Assembly (NCBI GenBank): GCA_044867875.1
Contig: JBIOVR010000152.1
Location: forward strand, 1-17,462
Reading direction: 5' to 3'
Source of the DNA: VBAS01 sp044867875
GTDB lineage: Bacteria; Bacteroidota; Bacteroidia; Chitinophagales; Chitinophagaceae
DNA length: 17,462 nucleotides
Part shown: piece by piece, positions 15,090 to 17,462 of the stretch
How the letters are laid out: each line of letters begins with the position of its first letter
Numbering within the stretch: the stretch's first letter is position 1
Translations under genes and position numbers: made by a program
The notes under the pieces: model-generated
What the model saw: only the letters and a program-made list of their open reading frames with translations
Databases searched by the model: none
What the model was told of the DNA's origin: nothing

Positions 15090-15388
15090 TGCATTAATTG
15101 TTTCACCGGGCGGATATTTAAGCCTACAAGTACTTTTTCTTCATTTGAAAGATCACCAATTATTTTTCGAATTGGTTCAGGTACTTTTCTTACCAGCGTA
15201 GGGATTGCGAAGATCTGGTCGCCTTCCGCCAACTGGGGATGTACCAACAAATCGATGACTTCAATTTTATATCGCCCCTTTAAATGGGTTTCGCAATATT
15301 TCTGAAGATTTTGTAAAGCAGTTACTGACTTGGGTGTTTTGCCTGCAACATAAAGTCGCAGTTCCCATGTATTTTGCTTTTTTGCCAT
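15086..15388 (-). CDS. kaiB: KaiB-family protein, canonical copy
   Basis: A 100-residue protein close to cyanobacterial KaiB in all visible blocks: ELRLYVAGKTPKSVTAL, YKIEVIDLLVHPQLAEGDQI, AIPTLVRKVPEP and RKIIGDLSNEEKVLVGL. The acidic C-terminal tail of Synechococcus KaiB is missing. It ends soon after GLNIRP, like many non-cyanobacterial KaiBs. In cyanobacteria KaiB binds the KaiC CI ring and resets the phosphorylation cycle; without KaiA that role cannot be complete here. Its ATG lies 2 bases after the kaiC stop codon, and it overlaps the next kaiB by 4 bases. Confidence 0.93.
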   Translation of the reverse strand: MAKKQNTWELRLYVAGKTPKSVTALQNLQKYCETHLKGRYKIEVIDLLVHPQLAEGDQIFAIPTLVRKVPEPIRKIIGDLSNEEKVLVGLNIRPVKQLMQ

Positions 15389-15390
15389 GG

Positions 15391-15936
15391 TTATTTTCCG
15401 ATCTTTTGTTTTGGTTGTCTGATAACTCCGTTTTCCTGTCTTCTGCGAGCCATCTCCTTCCTATCTTCCTGATCTTTCAATTCCTGGCCCTTTAGCTTCT
15501 GCAATTCTTGTTCCTTTCTTTCTGAACCAAGAAGAATTCCTTTTGGCCCAAGGTAAACTTCGACAAGGGTCAAGCCGCGATTTGAAATTATAAATTCTCT
15601 TACCTGGTTGGAATGTTTCATTCCCCTTGATTTCATTATAGATAAAACCCTGTTACGTTCGCCATTTGATTCTACATCTTTTAAATTGATCCACGTATCT
15701 ACCAAAGAAGAAACTCCCTCATCCATTCGGTCATCCATCACTTTCATTAAAGCTGTAAGCATAACAGTAATGCCTTCTCCCTGTAAAAAATCGATCAGGC
15801 GCAGCAGCATTGAGTTCACTTCATTGATCAACCCCACAGAAACAAGATTTGTGATTGGGTCAAGCACTACTGTAGTTGGTTTGAATTCTCTTACAATTTT
15901 ATAAATAGTCGAAAGGTGCATTTCAAGGCCATGCAA
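15391..15936 (-). CDS. kaiC: KaiC C-terminal part: rest of CII with phosphorylation site and charged tail
   Basis: The open frame after the stop, 181 codons from a TTG at 15936; the first ATG is at 15921, 40 bases past the stop. It holds Walker B VVLD (codons 360-363 of the full frame), the phospho-site segment DEGVSSLVDTW (Ser413-Ser414 of the full frame) and MKSRGMKHSNQVREF, all typical of KaiC. It ends in a Lys/Glu/Gln-rich helix with a basic end, where cyanobacterial KaiC has its A-loop and tail. Without its own Walker A it cannot be a working ATPase alone. No ribosome-binding signal supports separate translation. Confidence 0.6.
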   Translation of the reverse strand: MHGLEMHLSTIYKIVREFKPTTVVLDPITNLVSVGLINEVNSMLLRLIDFLQGEGITVMLTALMKVMDDRMDEGVSSLVDTWINLKDVESNGERNRVLSIMKSRGMKHSNQVREFIISNRGLTLVEVYLGPKGILLGSERKEQELQKLKGQELKDQEDRKEMARRRQENGVIRQPKQKIGK

Positions 15937-15960
15937 AGCAGGGCGGGCAGAATGAAATTG

Positions 15961-16947
15961 TTACAATCCTTTTTTTACATACGGCTCAAGATTTAACCCG
16001 ATCGATCTCATGTTTCGGATAATTTGGGGTGGCGATTCCTCAAATGCAAAATAAATTGCTTTTTCATTTCGCTTACAGGCTTCATTGACAAAATAAGCAG
16101 CTATACTTGTTTTGCCAGTACCTGCCATTCCTGAAACAAGAATACTGCTGCCTCGATAAAAACCTTTTCCGCTAAACATTTCATCAAGAGTCGGCATACC
16201 AGTACTTATTCTTTCTGATGAAACTGCCCTGTTGAGTTTTAAAGAAGTTACGGGCAAAACTGAAATACCGTCTTCATCAATTAAAAAAGGGAACTCATTA
16301 GTGGCATGTGCCGAACCCCGATATTTTACAATACGTAATCTGCGTGTTGAGATCTGGTTTATCACACGATGATCTAATAAGATGACACAATCAGAAACAT
16401 ATTCTTCCAGGCCATGACGTGTAAGTTTACCATCACCTTGTTCGCCTGTAACAATAGCGGTTACTCCTTTGTCTTTTAACCAAAGAAAAAGTCGACGAAG
16501 CTCAGCCCGAAGTATTCCCTGGTTTGTTAATCCTGCAAATAAATTTTCGATCGTGTCAAGCACAACTCTTTTTGCTCCGATGCTATCAATTGCATGTTCC
16601 AGTCTTATAAATAACCCATCAAGATCATACTCCCCTGTTTCTTCTATCTCACTTCTTTCAATGCGGATATAATCAAGCCTAAGCTTTTTTTCTTTCTGCA
16701 ATTTCTCCAGGTCAAAGCCCAGGGAAGCTACATTCATTGTAAGTTCTTCAGTTTTTTCCTCGAACGTTACAAAAACCCCTGGTTCTTTGAAACGTGTAGC
16801 CCCGTTTATCAGGAATTCAATTGAGAAAAGTGTCTTGCCGCATCCCGGTCCCCCACAGATAAGTGTAGGTCTGCCCTGAGGAATTCCTCCCAAGGTTATT
16901 TCATCAAGGCCACTGATTCCCGTTTTAGCTTTAGTTAATGCCTTCAT
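15961..16947 (-). CDS. kaiC: KaiC N-terminal part: complete CI ATPase plus the first third of CII
   Basis: The 328-residue product that ends at the TAA. CI is intact: Walker A GGPGCGKTL (32-40), catalytic Glu63-Glu64 (VTFEEK), Walker B VVLD (128-131) and the subunit-interface arginine region RLRIVKYRGSAH (203-214). CII has its Walker A GMAGTGKTS (273-281) and Glu303-Glu304 but lacks Walker B and phosphorylation sites. CI is the slow ATPase and the KaiB-binding ring in cyanobacteria, so this fragment might still bind KaiB, but CII could not phosphorylate itself. Start ATG at 16947 gives the usual short N-terminus before TGISGLDEITLGGIP. Confidence 0.82.
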   Translation of the reverse strand: MKALTKAKTGISGLDEITLGGIPQGRPTLICGGPGCGKTLFSIEFLINGATRFKEPGVFVTFEEKTEELTMNVASLGFDLEKLQKEKKLRLDYIRIERSEIEETGEYDLDGLFIRLEHAIDSIGAKRVVLDTIENLFAGLTNQGILRAELRRLFLWLKDKGVTAIVTGEQGDGKLTRHGLEEYVSDCVILLDHRVINQISTRRLRIVKYRGSAHATNEFPFLIDEDGISVLPVTSLKLNRAVSSERISTGMPTLDEMFSGKGFYRGSSILVSGMAGTGKTSIAAYFVNEACKRNEKAIYFAFEESPPQIIRNMRSIGLNLEPYVKKGL

Positions 16948-17146
16948 ATGCTCAGATCATTAAATAACAGTAATAAGTTATAAATGTATTTTTCTTTGAT
17001 TGGATAAAAAAATTCATGCAAAAAATATTGAATAATAAACAATGTCCGAACTTGCTACTTGCATATTAATTGTAAGAATACTATACCATGGCAAAAAGGC
17101 TATTTTTTGGGGCAAAAATTCCTCACTTCTGATATAAAGGAACACT
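16948..17146. promoter_or_regulatory. Divergent intergenic region between the Kai operon and a GNAT gene
   Basis: This AT-rich 199-base region must hold the promoters of both directions. No exact -7 element was found. The closest are TATTTTTTG (17101-17109, plus strand) and TATTTTTTG read on the minus strand from the CAAAAAATA around 17022-17030, each with three rather than two bases between TA and TTTG. An AAAGGAA stretch precedes the GNAT start. No operator-like inverted repeat was noticed. Confidence 0.3.
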
Positions 17147-17462
17147 ATGAATGAAATTAAAATTAGAAAGGCCTCGCTACTTGATTTGGGGCAACTGTTG
17201 GTTTTTGAGCAAGACCTTATAAAAACAGAGCGACCATTTGATCCAACTTTAAAACCTGACCCTATTAATTACTATGATCTGAAATCGCTGCTAACTTCTC
17301 CGCTTGCTGAAGTTGTGGTTGCTGAAGAAGACAATAAGATCATCGCTTCGGGTTATGCAAGGATCGATAGATCAAAACCATTTTTAAAACATAGTAGCCA
17401 TGCATATTTAGGCTTTATGTATGTACTCCCTGAATACAGAGGCCGCGGAATCAATAAAAAAA
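17147..17462 (+). CDS. GNAT-family N-acetyltransferase, N-terminal part, cut by window edge
   Basis: The first 105 codons are present. The protein begins NEIKIRKASLLDLGQLLVFEQ, the usual first strand and helix of GNAT enzymes. A central strand pair follows (AEVVVAEEDNKIIASGYARI). Then comes LGFMYVLPEYRGRGIN, where V-x-PEYRGRG is the acetyl-CoA pyrophosphate-binding loop (motif A, Q/RxxGxG/A). The acceptor substrate cannot be told. The ATG at 17147 follows an AAAGGAA stretch, one of the few purine-rich leaders in the window. The gene is divergent from kaiC, and nothing visible ties it to the Kai operon. Confidence 0.88.
   Translation, partial: MNEIKIRKASLLDLGQLLVFEQDLIKTERPFDPTLKPDPINYYDLKSLLTSPLAEVVVAEEDNKIIASGYARIDRSKPFLKHSSHAYLGFMYVLPEYRGRGINKK

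Larger units (their letters stand above)
15391..16947 (-). pseudogene. kaiC: kaiC, full-length frame interrupted by one in-frame stop codon
   Basis: Read without interruption this is a 518-codon KaiC, the normal family length, with two RecA-like domains: CI (about 10-240) and CII (about 245-480). Codon 329 is TAA (15963-15961). The frame before and after is identical (no shift), and the nine codons just after the stop read QFHSARPAL, continuing the conserved KKGL-LQFH.ARP segment I recall in KaiC relatives. TTA (Leu) to TAA is one base. Nothing else looks decayed. It may be a fresh nonsense mutation, a base or assembly error, or less likely recoding. It heads the kaiC-kaiB-kaiB-kinase operon. 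The parts that would be made are listed separately. Confidence 0.85.

Noticed and set aside
15391..16947. Two separate KaiC-type genes (987 and 546 bases) in a row
   Set aside because: They are in the same frame, separated by one stop codon and 8 further in-frame codons that still read as KaiC. Neither half has a complete CII domain, so a single interrupted gene is the simpler reading.

Overview
The window looks like a chromosomal piece of a Bacteroidota bacterium, most likely near the Chitinophagaceae. This is inferred from AT-rich, closely packed genes, starts without Shine-Dalgarno sequences but with A-rich leaders, several exact TAnnTTTG (-7) promoter elements, a thiamin-riboswitch TonB receptor, a stand-alone three-PASTA protein beside ddl, and a divergent ferredoxin/acyl-CoA reductase pair. 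No rRNA, tRNA, CRISPR, insertion sequence or phage gene was seen.

Layout. Bases 1-306 (-) hold the start of a secreted GIN-domain protein. Bases 378-2766 (+) form a thiamin-uptake unit: promoter, TPP riboswitch, 720-residue TonB-dependent receptor and hairpin terminator. Bases 2783-4949 (-) are a ddl / PASTA / rhodanese operon tied to cell-wall building. Bases 5229-6626 hold a dicluster ferredoxin (-) and a LuxC-like acyl-CoA reductase (+) that share a 57-base promoter region whose two -7 elements face each other. Bases 6802-8325 (+) encode a DegP/HtrA periplasmic protease, convergent with a cytoplasmic GH13 alpha-amylase-family enzyme (-). Bases 9762-11900 (+) are a rightward group: zinc-ribbon membrane protein, cupin, atypical SDR and a small lipoprotein with an HExxH metalloprotease motif. 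Bases 11906-12979 (-) encode a membrane-anchored protein of unknown function.

Bases 13089-16947 (-) are the most notable part: a four-gene non-cyanobacterial Kai operon, kaiC - kaiB - kaiB - PAS histidine kinase, with junctions of 2 bases, ATGA overlap and direct abutment. There is no kaiA. The 518-codon kaiC frame carries one in-frame TAA (15961-15963) where KaiC relatives appear to have Leu. It cuts CII between its Walker A and Walker B motifs, while everything downstream stays in frame and well conserved. It is either a very recent nonsense mutation or a base error. A partial GNAT acetyltransferase gene (+) runs off the right end.

The genes form several unrelated housekeeping and signalling units, not one pathway. 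The Kai operon is the only candidate for a coherent and incompletely described system: an ATPase timer or energy sensor (KaiC), two diverged KaiB partners, and a soluble two-PAS kinase that could be the output, as SasA is in cyanobacteria.
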